Below are positions 1 to 30,040 of a DNA stretch of 64,000 nt, piece by piece (positions within the stretch are counted from its first letter, which is position 1; each line of letters opens with the position of its first letter). Origin of the DNA: Aspidiotus rigidus (taxonomy: Eukaryota; Arthropoda; Insecta; Hemiptera; Diaspididae); NCBI GenBank assembly GCA_035079385.1, contig JAVHKY010000010.1, positions 2,914,001 to 2,978,000 of the forward strand, read 5' to 3'. A program made the position numbers and the translations under genes. The notes beneath the pieces were generated by a model. That model made no database searches. It was not told the DNA's origin and saw only the letters and a program-made list of their open reading frames with translations.

Positions 1-883
1 ATTTTCACCTTTTAAAAAGCATATTTTACACATACAGGCTGCTGACACACTCACACAAGCACACAATAAAATATGGGATTAAAAGGGTATGAACTAACAA
101 TTCTCTGCAGGTATCAAGTTTAGATTCAATTTTTACCTTTTTTGATTCACTCACGCAACCCATACTTACCTATAATATCATTCAGTAGTAGACTCTATTG
201 TTGCAGGCTGTTGAAAGTTATATTTTGTTGTGTACTTGTGTGAGTGTGTCAGCAGCCTGTATGTGTAAAATATGCTTTTTAAAAGGTGAAAATGGACATA
301 ATACCTTTTAAACTCTAAAGGTAAAAACGGTAGATTTAACTATCGAAGTGGAGAAAAACGTTAAATAGCATATTTTACACATACAGGTTGCTGACACACG
401 CACACAAACACACAATAAAATATGGGATTAAAAGGGTATGAAGTAACAATTCTCTGCAGGTATCAAGTTTAGATTCAATTTTTACCTTTTTTGATTCACT
501 CACGCAACCCATACTTACCTATAATATCATTCAGTAGTAGACTCTATTGTTGCAGGCTGTTGAAAGTTATATTTTGTTGTGTACTTGTGTGAGTGTGTCA
601 GCAGCCTGTATGTGTAAAATATGCCTTTTAAAAGGTGAAAATGGACATGATACCTTATTCTGAGGATAAAACGTAGTAATGACCAATGAGTTGATTCAAC
701 TATTGAATTGGAAAATAGCATATTTTACACAGACAGGTTGCTGACACACTCACACAAACACACAATAAAATATCATGTTCAGATTCAATTTTTACCCTTT
801 TTAATTCACTCACGCAACCCATACTTACTTATAATATCATTCAGTAGTAGACTCTATTGTTGTAGGCTGTTGAAAGCTATATT
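1..883. repeat. ~350-bp tandem repeat with internal inverted repeats, 2.5 units
   Basis: The motif GCATATTTTACACA (with a variant in the third unit) starts at 19, 368 and 718, giving a period of 349-350 bp. Each complete unit carries a ~40-bp inverted repeat: the left arm begins at the motif, and the right arm is its reverse complement about 190 bp later (236-280 and about 585-625). Each unit therefore looks like a small terminal-inverted-repeat element that became tandem. The third unit stops at 883, where a palindrome-ended repeat begins. The short ORFs in this stretch follow the repeat and are not genes. Confidence 0.85.
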
Positions 884-1675
884 AACAGGGAACCTGTTCT
901 ATGGGGGGCTTTTTGAGAAATTTGCCGTGCGCCATCCAACAAAAAACAGAAAAATTTCGACTCTCGAGCCATGTATGATAGGAATTTTTCCAAGTCCCCC
1001 TCTATCATAATATAGCTCGAGAAACAAAATTTTTCCAAGTCCCCTTCCTATCATATATAGCTCGAGATTCGAGAAAAATTTAGACTCTCAAACAGGGATG
1101 GTTACGTTCATGAACGCGTTCACTCGTTCACGTTCATTGAAAAAAATGAAGGTGAACGGAATGAACGGCATAAAAAAAAAGAACTGAACGGAATGAACGC
1201 GTTCATTTCACTTGTTTTAATCCTGCGCTTTTAATAGTTTCAATGTGGTTTCAATCAATACATAAACGATAAGAAAAGTCTTTGTAGTAGGACTGCAGGT
1301 ACCCTAGTAGAAAGTAGAAACTCAACTGTTAACATTTGAAGAAGTAATTATGTGAAAAAGTGAAAAAAAAAATAGAAATTTGAAAATGAACGTGCATTTT
1401 TTAGACGTTCACGGTCACGGAAAAGAATGAACGTGAAATTTTTGGACGTTCATGGAAAAGAATGAACGTGAACGTGAACTTCAGTTCAAGTTCATGAACG
1501 TAACCATCCCTGCTCTCAAACTATTTTATACTAGGGTTATAGTAGGTGTAGGCCTTCTTTATACTAGCTTTATCTAGATCTAGGCTTCCTTGAATTCTCA
1601 ATACCGAATCCCATATGACTCATAAAACAGGTTCCCTGCGTTCCTCGCTCAACTTCGTTAGGGAAGCCGTCGTTC
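884..1675. mobile_element. Palindrome-ended repeat element (copy 1), host of a nested hAT MITE
   Basis: The left end at 884-898 is the perfect palindrome AACAGGGAACCTGTT, preceded by TT so that it reads TTAACAGGG. The right end at 1621-1638 is the reverse complement CATAAAACAGGTTCCCTG, followed by a conserved tail (GCGTTCCTCG, then a GTTAGGGAAGCCG box) that recurs at other copies. Between them lie two or three units of the ~45-bp minisatellite (around 985-1080). No protein is encoded. TTAA at several copies suggests a piggyBac-like target site, but no transposase is present, so the class is open. Confidence 0.6.
1093..1512. mobile_element. hAT-type MITE, 420 bp, with 8-bp TSD
   Basis: The element starts CAGGGATGGTTACGTTCATG and ends with the reverse complement of that sequence. 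It is flanked by the exact 8-bp duplication CTCTCAAA at 1085-1092 and 1513-1520. An 8-bp target-site duplication and a CAGGG-type terminal repeat are hallmarks of the hAT superfamily. The interior is made of repeated GAACG/CGTTC motifs and encodes nothing. It sits inside the palindrome-ended repeat, so it inserted later. Confidence 0.88.
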
Positions 1676-2990
1676 TTCAAGAGTCAAAAGCCGAGAAAAC
1701 AAAAAACACAAACCGGAGAATAAGTATGCTTGATAAGTACAACAGGGATCCAATTCTCCTGATCGTTTCCTGCCGGAATTCTCTTGAAGCTTGAAGCTAA
1801 TATGAATAGAAATTAGAGGATGGTATCTCCTACAAGTGTAGCAGAGCCCTAATTCTCCTGATTGATCCAACTTTAAATTTTCATAAGTCAAAAGCCGAGA
1901 TAAACACAAACTGGAAAATAGGTATCGTCTACATGTATCACAAAGACCAAATTCTCCTGATTGTTGCAAACTGCATTTTCCCAAGCTGTAAGCTAAGATA
2001 AACCCTAACTGGAGAATAAGTACCTTCGATAAGTACAACAGGGACCCAATTCTTCTGATCGTTTCCTGCTGGAATTCTCTTGAAACTCAAGCCAAGATCG
2101 ACAGAAATGAGAGGATGGTATCTCGTACATGTATAGCAGAGTCCTAATTCTCCTGATTGATCCAACTTTCAATTTTCATAAGTCAAAAGCCGAACAGATA
2201 AACACGAACTAGCGGATAGGTATCTTTTACAAGTACAACAAAGCCTACTCTTTTGATCGTTTCTAGCTGAATTTTACAAAAGCTATAAGCCGAGATCAAC
2301 ACAAATTGAAAAATAAGTATCGTCTACATGTATGACAATGACAAAGCTTTAATTTCCCTGAGCGATCCAACTTCAATCATAAATCTTCCACAATAGTGAT
2401 GGGCAAAAACCGGTAGTTTCGAACTACTGGTAGTACCGGAGGTGAGAACTTCGAACAACCGGAGCATCGGTAGTTTTTTTAGTTTTTTTCCGCAGTCAAA
2501 AATTAGTACTATTTACGGCATAATATTGTATTTTCAAGTTATGTACGCCATAATATTGTATTTTCAAGTTTTTATAACGTTATAAACTAAAAAAGAGTAG
2601 AAAAAACAAATCCACTTATTTCACATGGCAGCTTGGCACATACACATACACAATACACAGTTTTCAAAACAAAAAAAATCTTTCTGAAAACCTCCGGAGG
2701 TTCCCGGTTTTGCTACCGGCAGTTTTGATTTGAAAAACAACCGGTAGTTTCGGTAGTTCTTTCAAAAAACAACCGGTACTACCGGAGGAAAAACCGGAGG
2801 TGCCCATCACTATTCCACAAGAACAACAAAGCCTCAACTCTACTGATCGTTTAAAGCTGAATTTTACAAAAGCTATAGGCTAAGAATGAGATAAACACAA
2901 ACTGTAAAATAAGTATCTTCTACATGTATGACAGAGCCCCAATTCTCCTGATTGTTCCAACTTCAATTTTTCAAAAGTACACTCCCCCTA
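1675..2990. repeat. ~100-bp satellite with ~300-bp higher-order period
   Basis: The box AATTCTCCTGAT and its variants recur at about 1751, 1851, 1949, 2047, 2151, 2249, 2349, 2833 and 2939. The spacing is ~100 bp apart from the gap made by the MITE at 2394-2812. The sequence after the box cycles through three types (ATCGTTTCC, ATTGATCC, ATTGTTGC), so units resemble those ~300 bp away more than their neighbours: a higher-order repeat of three monomers. The minus-strand ORFs here are artefacts of the periodicity. Confidence 0.8.
2394..2812. mobile_element. hAT-type MITE, 419 bp, inserted in the satellite
   Basis: Terminal repeats TAGTGATGGGCA (2394) and TGCCCATCACTA (ending 2812) are flanked by the exact 8-bp duplication TTCCACAA at 2386-2393 and 2813-2820. 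The interior is rich in ACCGGTAGTT and CCGGAGGT motifs. These recur at 8181-8355, suggesting a related copy there. There is no coding capacity. Confidence 0.9.
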
Positions 2991-3180
2991 AACTTTTATT
3001 CACTAATTGTGGCTTCTTGGTATCTTCTATAAAGAGGCAAACCAGAGAATCATTACAAATAAACCCCTCTCTTAGTCCTCTTTTCGCCAAACCATGAAGA
3101 CGTCACTCTCTATTCTCATCTCCTCGATCATCGTCATGACTATCGAGAAACCCATTGTTAATATTCAATCTATAAGTTAC

Positions 3181-4317
3181 TTTTTTCTTAGCAGCGACTA
3201 AAACTGCGGCTTCCCTTGTCAAAATTTCGGCCGGTTGTTTCTTCAAAAATTTCACCAATTCCTCGGGCTCATCTCCAGTAAAACCCAGTTTTCGGCCTAT
3301 TTGAAAACCAGCGTCCACTTGATCTTCAGCAACTCGTGAACCGATCATTGTCCCACTTTCTGATATCACTTTATGGAATAATCCTGATAACACGAGGAGT
3401 ATCGAGGTACTTAGTTTGTTTGAGCGTTTTAGGTTTTCACCATTATTATTCCACTCAGAATACCTTTGGCAAGAGGAGACATGACGAGTAAGTGCGCTGA
3501 TATAGCTCCTGCGCTTATACCGCAGAGAGTAACGTTATCTGGATCGCCTCCAAATGCTCGTATATTTTCTCTGGTCCATCGTAATGCTAAGACCTGATCT
3601 TTACAACCGCAGTTTCCAGAACTACTAGGCGTGTTCAAATTGAGGAAGCCTAGAACATGCCGGTACAACAAATGGGTCAGAGAAAAAAAAAAAAAAAAAT
3701 GGATACGTTTTAAATTATGAGGGTTCACTGAAAGTCGTACACTACCAAGAATATGCAGACGGTAATTGAAGGAAACGAGTACAACATCGTGGCCGGCGAG
3801 GTTATCGGGTGAGACGATACCCGTATCACCAGCTCCTATGTAGAAACCTCCTCCGTGTATGTATACAATTACTGGCTTCAGATTAGTGGTCGTATTAGGG
3901 GGCTGAAAGATATGTTCCTAAAATACCATGATTTTTGAAAGCTTACAGCAGATAAATTTAGAGGTATAAGCTTACGTCTGAAGTGAAAACATTGAGATAC
4001 AAACAATCTTCGCTTTCATTCGACGCATGATTTTCGGGCGCCAATTGGAAACATCGATTCCTGTCGTAAGTAGCATCTCTAGTACCGCTCCAACCTTTTG
4101 CCGGAACCGGCGGCTGCACACGTATCATACACTTCGATTTAAGAAGCTTCAAAATCATAAGTACATTACAGAATATGGTGAAACTTACCTGGAATCTGAG
4201 CTCGCCCACTGGAGGCTCGGCATAAGGAATGCCTAGGAAAGAATAGAAAACTTTTCCATTCGTCAAAGATGTATCTTGTTTCCCTTTCAATAGACCTTGC
4301 TTTATTTTTACGTGCAT
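3181..4317 (-). CDS. Carboxylesterase (alpha/beta-hydrolase, type B), N-terminal half in five exons
   Basis: I place five exons: 4189-4317, 3976-4113, 3746-3902, 3464-3649 and 3181-3383, all with GT-AG borders and compatible phases, giving about 271 residues from the ATG at 4317. Family motifs are clear: FLGIPYAEPPVGELRFQ near the start, EDCLYLNVF, the oxyanion-hole HGGGF, the FNYRLHILGFLN strand, and the nucleophile elbow GISAGA, where most relatives have GESAGA. Residues LFHKVISESG follow as expected. Type B carboxylesterases are usually about 540-560 residues, so the half carrying the acidic and His triad members is missing. Left of 3181 there is satellite DNA. The remaining exons either lie beyond the window or were lost. 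The last donor (GTAACT) is weak. Likely substrates are carboxyl esters; juvenile hormone or xenobiotic esterase roles cannot be told apart here. Confidence 0.85.
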
Positions 4318-4450
4318 GGCGAAAGAATTGTAAGAAGAACGTAGCGTCGTTCACTGATCACGTTACAATATTCACGAAAACAACGCGTGCACTTCGGTCT
4401 CACAAAGTTCGATCAGACTGAGGAGGTATGATAAGTTACCGAGACTTGCC

Positions 4451-4469
4451 TCACACACACACACACACC
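4451..4469. repeat. CA microsatellite
   Basis: A run of about eight CA dinucleotides lies upstream of the esterase start codon. It is a simple sequence repeat with no other feature. Confidence 0.8.
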
Positions 4470-5053
4470 ACTCCAATATACAAATACGGTCTGACGTTAT
4501 TCGCACTTGAAACATTGTGCAGAGAAGACTTAAGACGCTCTACCTACATTCTATAATAAACCTGAAGTATTTAACGCAGGTTAATGCGACTAATAGTCGT
4601 GTAATTGTGATCACATGCTGAATGTTAGAGTGGGCCATATGTGGGTAGATATTTGTAGTTCTCTTTCTTTCAATTAATAACTATCGCCAAAAAATATAAA
4701 AAAAATCGAGTTCACATCGTTCACCGCTTGTAGGCGCAAGTTCGGTCCATACAGGCCTACCGTCCGCGAACACGAAATTTGTGCTTACTCTCTATAATCA
4801 TTCCTAAAAGTAAAGATTAAGAAAGATTATCAGAATGTATATCTATTTCAGAAAAAATTTAGAATCGAGATTGTATGCTTCAAAGTATCAGAATTTATGT
4901 CAAGCATTGCGACTGTTGTTCAAAATGAGGTTTTGAAGGAGGTATACAAAACTACTACATATCTAATTTTTAATCTCCAACTGATTACGACTCCTCTCGT
5001 AACGCACTAATTTTACTGAAATTGGTCTCAGAAAATAGAAAATGGATATTCTA

Positions 5054-5388
5054 TTCGTTTTACTTCTCTTCACAGCTATAAATGATATAACCACATTGGT
5101 CAACCTTCCCCTTTAGCCGACAATTATAACATCTCTATCTGCTCGGCTAATTCTCAAAGAGCCCATAGACTCCTCCAGAGAACCCTCAACTCCATCACTG
5201 CATGAACATTAAAATAAGATTCATCACGTGACTAAAGCAAACTCCTCTACTTATCTGTGATCAAAAAGTTACCTGGGTCCCCCATATTAAATCCCTCGAA
5301 GCCAAATGCACTCGCTGTTCAAACATTCTAAGATTCATAACCCATCCCCCAAAAGGCTGTAACAGAAAATTACTTCGTTAACTATGAA
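5054..5388 (+). pseudogene. Relic of a LINE reverse transcriptase (jockey-like)
   Basis: Broken plus-strand frames read like the palm and thumb of a non-LTR reverse transcriptase: an INDITTLVNLP segment, then (after a frameshift) ADNYNISICSANSQRAHRLL in place of the usual YADD box, then VTWVPHIKSLEAKC and NILRFIT...GCNRKLL. The last block matches the familiar TW.xHI...L..KC...LNILR...WG.xRK pattern of jockey-like elements. Stops and frameshifts throughout show it is dead. It lies in the ~1.6 kb between the esterase and the gek 3' end, which otherwise holds no gene I can see. Confidence 0.65.
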
Positions 5389-5987
5389 AAAAGCCTTATC
5401 CAATTTTTCTTATTATCCTCCCTTTTCATTTTTCGCAAGTAGTTTGCACCAGAACCAATATCTAAATATAAATCGTTCCCACATCTCGTCTCGCATATTA
5501 GCACAAAACTATCAACAGTAAATGTAATCATTCTAAAAATATAATAAACAAAAATGAACAGTGATAAAAATATGAAAAATAAGAGATTCTACGCGCTCAT
5601 TAGAGCCAACAATCGGTACACGAAAACATTATTACTACTAGACGTTTTGCACACAGATGACGTACAGATTAGAAAATCGATTTACAGGCGTTCGTGATAA
5701 ATTAAGGAAGTAAAATTTCTCATCATAACTATACAGTGGGGAAGAATACGACTACAAATAAACTATACAGTAGGTTTACAAAGGTAGGCTGTCGGACACA
5801 TAAAGAATACGAGCTGACAAATTCTCAACCTAAATCACCATCTTGTTCATTTTTCGGAAACAACTTTATAAAAATATAAAATAGATTACGCCATGAGTTC
5901 GGTAAAAGATAACATGAAAATTAAAATTAGGTAATAAATAAAAGATAAATTCGCTATACATCGACATTTACGCGACGTACGTATGAA

Positions 5988-24749
<18,762 letters not shown>

Positions 24750-24956
24750 CTGCAAAAAAACAATACAAAAAAATATATATTATAACGGCAAGAATTGCAG
24801 CAGAATTAAATGACTTTGATAGCGGCGAACTAAGAAGGTCATCGAAAAAAATTGCTAAGTAAATTCAACGCAAATGAAGCTTTTTCGGAAATTTGAACGT
24901 TCGTCGCAATGCCGTGAGAGGTTTTCTGTTGTAGTTTTCCACGGGCACATTCGCAA

Positions 24957-26030
24957 ATGCGACGCGTTGCCAGTTCTGGACACCTAAGTCGAAGCGAAAC
25001 GCTTCGATTTAATTCAAATACTACGTCTTTGAATAAATTTCGAACGTCCGCGAAACACCAAGTGCAACAACCACGCCGAATATTTACATTCTTCGGTAGT
25101 AAAAATAAACGTTCTATCAACAATACGCCGATGCCCGGGGACACCAGTTTAGGAGCGAGTCTAGTAACTAACGTTTCAAGCAAAACACAGTTTTCGAAGG
25201 CTATCGCTACTTCACAATCAGGGAAACAGCTCCCTCTCAAAAAAAGTAATATTAGTATTCCACGTTCACAACTGCAACAAGGATTGGCGCACAAGTTCGG
25301 GACTGGTCTCATTCCGCCCCAACACGTGACTAATAAATCGCGAAAACCTAATTTAGAACGAGCGGCGCCTGTAAATCGCACCGATAACGTAACTCTTTCG
25401 CAGCTCATCTTGGTGAATGAAAACGATAACTGTGAACAAAATGATACGAAAGATAACATTCACGAAGAGATGAGAGAACCCGCTGACAACGACGAGGTTC
25501 CAGGCAACTCTGAATTCGATTCAAAAATGAAGGTGACAAGCGGTAGCCCAGAGCAGAAAACGTACGCCGAATCGTTATTAGTGCAACGATCGCAATTAAG
25601 AAAAAAATCATCTGCATCACACGATGAGTCCAATGACATAAATAGAAAGATGAGGTATCATAGGAGAAATCCAATCGCCTATCGGAAGATATTCTATGAC
25701 GACGCACATCATAAATGGATCGAACATCAAATTTACGAAGTGGAGAACGATGAATCCATGAGACGAAAAATTACACCGAAAGGTACTAGAAGACCTCGCA
25801 AACCACGTCGCGTCAAAGGACGACAGACGGCAGTTATGCAGCACATGTTACCAACTGCTCTCATAAAATCGAAAAATGATGATGACAAAATTTATCGGGA
25901 TATTGATATGACAGATCAGCTGAGAATGGAATTGCATAAACGAAATATGCCTGTGGTACCGAGGTATTTTCAGGAGCATATATACAAATTTGGGAAATTG
26001 CCATTCCGAAACAATCCCCGAATGCACTAA
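24957..26030 (+). CDS. Unrecognised intronless ORF, 357 residues, basic
   Basis: The longest single-frame ORF of the window after frizzled exon 1. It starts at the first ATG after an in-frame stop at 24915 and ends at 26030; AATAAA follows at 26333. I do not recognise the family. The product is hydrophilic, without signal peptide or membrane segment, rich in Ser, Asn, Lys and Arg. It has a strongly basic stretch, KGTRRPRKPRRVKGRQ, near residue 280 that could be a nuclear signal, and a more ordered-looking C-terminal third (YHRRNPIAYRKIFYDDAHHK; PRYFQEHIYKFGKLPF). It lies 207 bp upstream of the first gek exon found, on the other strand, so it is either nested in gek intron 1 or head-to-head with gek. 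Length and composition favour a real gene, but without a homologue it remains a prediction. Confidence 0.65.
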   Translation: MRRVASSGHLSRSETLRFNSNTTSLNKFRTSAKHQVQQPRRIFTFFGSKNKRSINNTPMPGDTSLGASLVTNVSSKTQFSKAIATSQSGKQLPLKKSNISIPRSQLQQGLAHKFGTGLIPPQHVTNKSRKPNLERAAPVNRTDNVTLSQLILVNENDNCEQNDTKDNIHEEMREPADNDEVPGNSEFDSKMKVTSGSPEQKTYAESLLVQRSQLRKKSSASHDESNDINRKMRYHRRNPIAYRKIFYDDAHHKWIEHQIYEVENDESMRRKITPKGTRRPRKPRRVKGRQTAVMQHMLPTALIKSKNDDDKIYRDIDMTDQLRMELHKRNMPVVPRYFQEHIYKFGKLPFRNNPRMH

Positions 26031-26039
26031 CTTATGATT

Positions 26040-28222
26040 CTTCACCGACGAGTTAGTCGCATTTCTCTGCGGTGCGAGACGGACTTCTTTGGACGAAACG
26101 GAAATATTGGCACGTTTCTATACTTACGACTGTATTGAAACTACTTTAAAATGACGAATATTCTATTCGTATGTATACAGTGCGTCGCCAAATGCGTCAT
26201 AAATTTTCAATGACAAGAAGAACATGCGATACGTGTGAAGCGAACTTGAAATTGCAACAATCGCGCTGAGTTAGGTTTGAGTAAAGGTGCGCCGAAGATT
26301 AGATCTACGACCGATCAATATACACGAGGTACAATAAAAAAAAAATTTTGGAAGGTATATAAATACCGAAGAATGTAAAAGTAGCCTCTCTAGAGATTAT
26401 CAATATTATTATTAAATTGAGTACGGTTGATGGAAAACTTAGATACAGAATTAATCCATGTTTTGAATACCTGATACATGGGAATCATCCTTGTTTGACA
26501 AGTCAGACATATCATTCGGAAAATAAAAACAGTAATCTTCAACTGCACCGAAAGAAAACCATTATTGTGAATAATTTATCTCGTCTGGACCAGTCAGCTT
26601 GATAACGTGTAGGGCTAGTTTCTGGATACAAACGCAATAAGATCATAAGATTAAACGAAAATAAGAAGGTAAAATGACATCATATAAATTGACTTTTCCA
26701 GGTCACTCACAAATGATATGTTCTTATCAGTAGAACAGACTAGTGAACTACAAGTAAGTTACTTTTAAGTTGGAGTCAGATTTGGTTTATTCATTGGTGA
26801 GTGAGACCTGGAGAGCGCTGTATAATCAATAACTGTCAATAACAAATTACAGAATTGGTAACCTACTTTGGTATATGTCGGGAGGAACTTTACTGATCAT
26901 AACGTGAAGAACGAAGTGACTCCGTTACTCTTTCTTGATCTCGAAAGTTTGACATTTTATCGAAATAGAGTGGACCACGCATGATTACGACTGTAGATAA
27001 ATCTACAAGTATTTTAGAATGATCGAAACACGAATACACGAATACATTACATTAGATAAATAGAAAATTGAATAACATTATCTTCCAAAGGTTACTCAGC
27101 TCCTCTAATTGAAAATATACTTCAGAGTTCAGAAGGGACAAGTTCATCAACTCATGAAGTTCCAGTATTCCCCCGCAGTCCTGTTATTAGGAGATTAGCA
27201 TTATTATTTTTTTGTCATTTTTTCAATTCTTGTGATGTCACAACCAGAGCGTTCATCACTACGTCATTAAAGTGGAGGACTGACTGAGGCGCTATCTTCG
27301 GCGCTACCCTATCTTCTAGTTAAAATGGCGTTTCACATCCATTGTTTTAGTAAGGTTTTAGCTTAGGGTTTTAGTCTTTTAGAATGACGTTGATTATTGT
27401 ACCGATTATAGAAGAGGTAAAAATTTTAGTTTCATTTTAGTTTCATTTACCTAATTAATATTAAATCATTAATGAAACGACTGTCGGAAGTCGGAACTAG
27501 TCGGGTCCGGCGACCCTAGGACTGACAGCTGCAGGATTGGGCTTTGGAACCAAAATGGCGAACGGGCGTACTCGACGCACACGTGTTCTCAGAACTCAGC
27601 AGCCCTTAGCCCGCTTGAGGCTCGACCGCCATCAATCTATGGATCCCCCTCTCCAAGTATCATCTTTATCTATGGCTTACTGTTTGAAACTTCATAATAT
27701 TATTTTTCATTTTAATTATTATTCACTCATTTCATTACAGATAAGGAATTGAAATATCAATTAATTACTTTCGCGAACGCGTTTATAATTACGTTGATGT
27801 GATACCGCTATACGCTGTTCGACCTTATCCAGAATTTCCATGTTTTTGTTCTAACTTTCAGCAGTTCTCATTTTTATACTTCCGTGTGCACGCACCATCT
27901 GAAAATTTCGAACACGCGTGTTTGCTACATTTATTCTCACTTGGGAAAACTCAGGGTGCATTCACCGCTATTCTATTTCATTTCCTCTTGCAAAAATAAG
28001 CTTCATTGGAATAGTGTCACCTACTATAAATCTGTGGTATTGGTATGGAACGCGACGGAACTCATCGCGACTTCCCCGTAATCATTCCTTGTGTATGATT
28101 GTATGAAGATTCCAATTTCGAAATGCAGCATACCACCGATGAAGATGAATATCTATAATCGTAGTGATTTGTGTTCTTGAACTACTTCCTACGAATATCG
28201 ACAATATGCGAAAAACGAAATT
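26040..28222. other. Intergenic or 5' region before frizzled
   Basis: It contains the AATAAA of the upstream ORF (26333). Two short ATGs sit in good context (AAAATGGCGT near 27324 and AAAATGGCGA at 27553), each in a locally GC-richer patch. They may mark untranslated first exons of frizzled or the missing 5' end of gek, but I could not connect them by splicing. No repeat family recognised. Confidence 0.4.
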
Positions 28223-30040
28223 ATGGTTCTAGTTGTGAAATTCGATGTTGTTCTGTATTTTTGTCTGTTATTCTTTTTGGAGCGTTCCTATCAAGAGGAA
28301 GTATTTTATTCTTCAGAGCACAATGAAGAAAGCTCGCAAAATCTGAAATGTGAACCTATCACTATTCCATTCTGCCAAGGTATTGAGTATAATCAGACTA
28401 TGATGCCGAACAAGGTTGGTAATCGAAACCAACATGACGCTGGTCTGGTCGTTCATCAATATTTCCCAGCTGTCAAAGTAAACTGCAGTCCAGACATCAA
28501 GTTCTTCTTATGCTCGTTATTTGCTCCTGTGTGTACCGATCCTGGACCTATTCTTCCGTGCCGATCTTTGTGCTTGAGTGTTCGCAATGGATGCGAGAAA
28601 TTATTGACGCAATTCAAATTGACTTGGCCGGCTGATTTGGATTGTGATAAGTTTCCGAACGATTTGGATGGTCAGCCATTGTGTGTTCGAAAAAATCAAA
28701 CAATCGTACCATCTGGAAACGATTTTAATTACTTGGAAACTGTTCATAATAATCAAAATCGTTTCACTCCTCCGATAGATATCAAATCTCATGATACACC
28801 TAACTTCAACAATGCTCCGCGAGAATTTGCGTTCACGTGTCCTGATGCTTACAGAGTTGGGAAAGGATACGAAGATTCATTCAAAGTTGGAAACCATGTC
28901 GCTAAAAACTGTGGTTTACCTTGCGACGGTATGTTTTTTTCGTCTGAAGAACGTCAATTTTCGCGAATGTGGATCGGATCGTGGTCTATTGTTTGTGCTT
29001 TATCGTGTCTTTTTACGGTGCTAACGTTTGCGTTGAATACTTCTAGGTTTCGATATCCTGAAAGACCTATAATTTTTCTCGCGGTGTGTTACCTTATAAT
29101 CGCTACTGTATATGTTATTGGTTTTTTGTCGGGTGATAAAGTTGCGTGTCGGACTCCTCTCGATCGAACAAAAGTTTCTACAGTCGTCCAAGGTACAAAA
29201 AGCGAATTTTGTACCATAATGTTTATAGCTTTATACTTTTTCAGTATGGCCTCCTCTTTGTGGTGGGTTATCTTGGCGCTCACATGGTTTCTAGCTGCTG
29301 GTTTGAAATGGGGCCATGAAGCCATCGAAGCGAATTCTCAGTACTTTCACCTGGCTGCGTGGGCGATACCAACAGTGAAAACTATTACCATATTAGCTAC
29401 GGGGAAAGTAGAGGGTGAGTATCTTGAACTTTTGATTGAAGAGAAGAAAAAGAAAAAGTAATCGTTACCGATAAAGAATGGTGCTTTTCTGCGTCCGTTT
29501 AATGAATTCATTATTTGTCTTGCAGGAGATGTTATAACTGGTGTGTGCTACATTGGTTTATGGAATATGGATACGATGCGAAATCTCGTGCTAATTCCGT
29601 TAGCCATCTACCTTATTGCCGGCACAATTTTCCTAATTTTCGGTTTCGTCTCACTATTTCGTATTCGAAAAGCTATGAAACACGACGGCACCAAAACTGA
29701 CAAATTGGAAAAGTTGATGTTACGTATTGGAATATTTTCCGTCCTTTATACTCTGCCTGCGGTGACCGTCATCGGTTGTCTAATTTACGAGTTAGTCAAT
29801 TTCGATCAATGGATGGTTACTTGGCACGGACAGATATGCCAGTTACCAAATACGCTTATACGTTGTCCACCCAACGGTCCTTTGAAAAGGCCCAACTTTC
29901 TCATCTTCATGCTCAAGTATCTTAGTTCACTTATTGTTGGTATAACATCGAGTGTATGGGTTTGGTCTAATAAGACGGTAGCAAGTTGGAAAAGACTTTT
30001 CCTCAAATTACGAGGCAAACAAGGGCAAGCTTACGTGTAG
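28223..30040 (+). CDS. fz: Frizzled Wnt receptor, complete, two exons
   Basis: Seven-pass receptor for Wnt ligands that signals through Dishevelled at the plasma membrane. Exons 28223-29414 and 29526-30040 (donor GTGAGT, acceptor TTGCAG) join in frame to 568 residues, normal for the family. The start is the first ATG giving a signal peptide (FDVVLYFCLLFFL). The cysteine-rich domain follows (CEPITIPFCQ, then CSLFAPVC, PCRSLC, CDKFP, PLCV), then a linker and seven membrane segments. The Dishevelled-contact loop DGTKTDKLEKLMLRIG and the KTxxxW motif (KTVASW) after the last segment are intact. The tail is short and ends QAYV, a possible PDZ ligand. The short tail favours Fz/Fz1 over Fz2-type receptors, which is an inference. 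An upstream ATG at 28205 opens only an eight-codon ORF. Confidence 0.95.

Noticed and set aside
1658..2165. Overlapping minus-strand ORFs of 126 and 75 residues
   Set aside because: They repeat the same phrases every ~100 bp because they read the satellite monomer.
24839..25459. 206-residue minus-strand ORF
   Set aside because: Shadow of the longer plus-strand ORF 24957-26030; no motif of its own.
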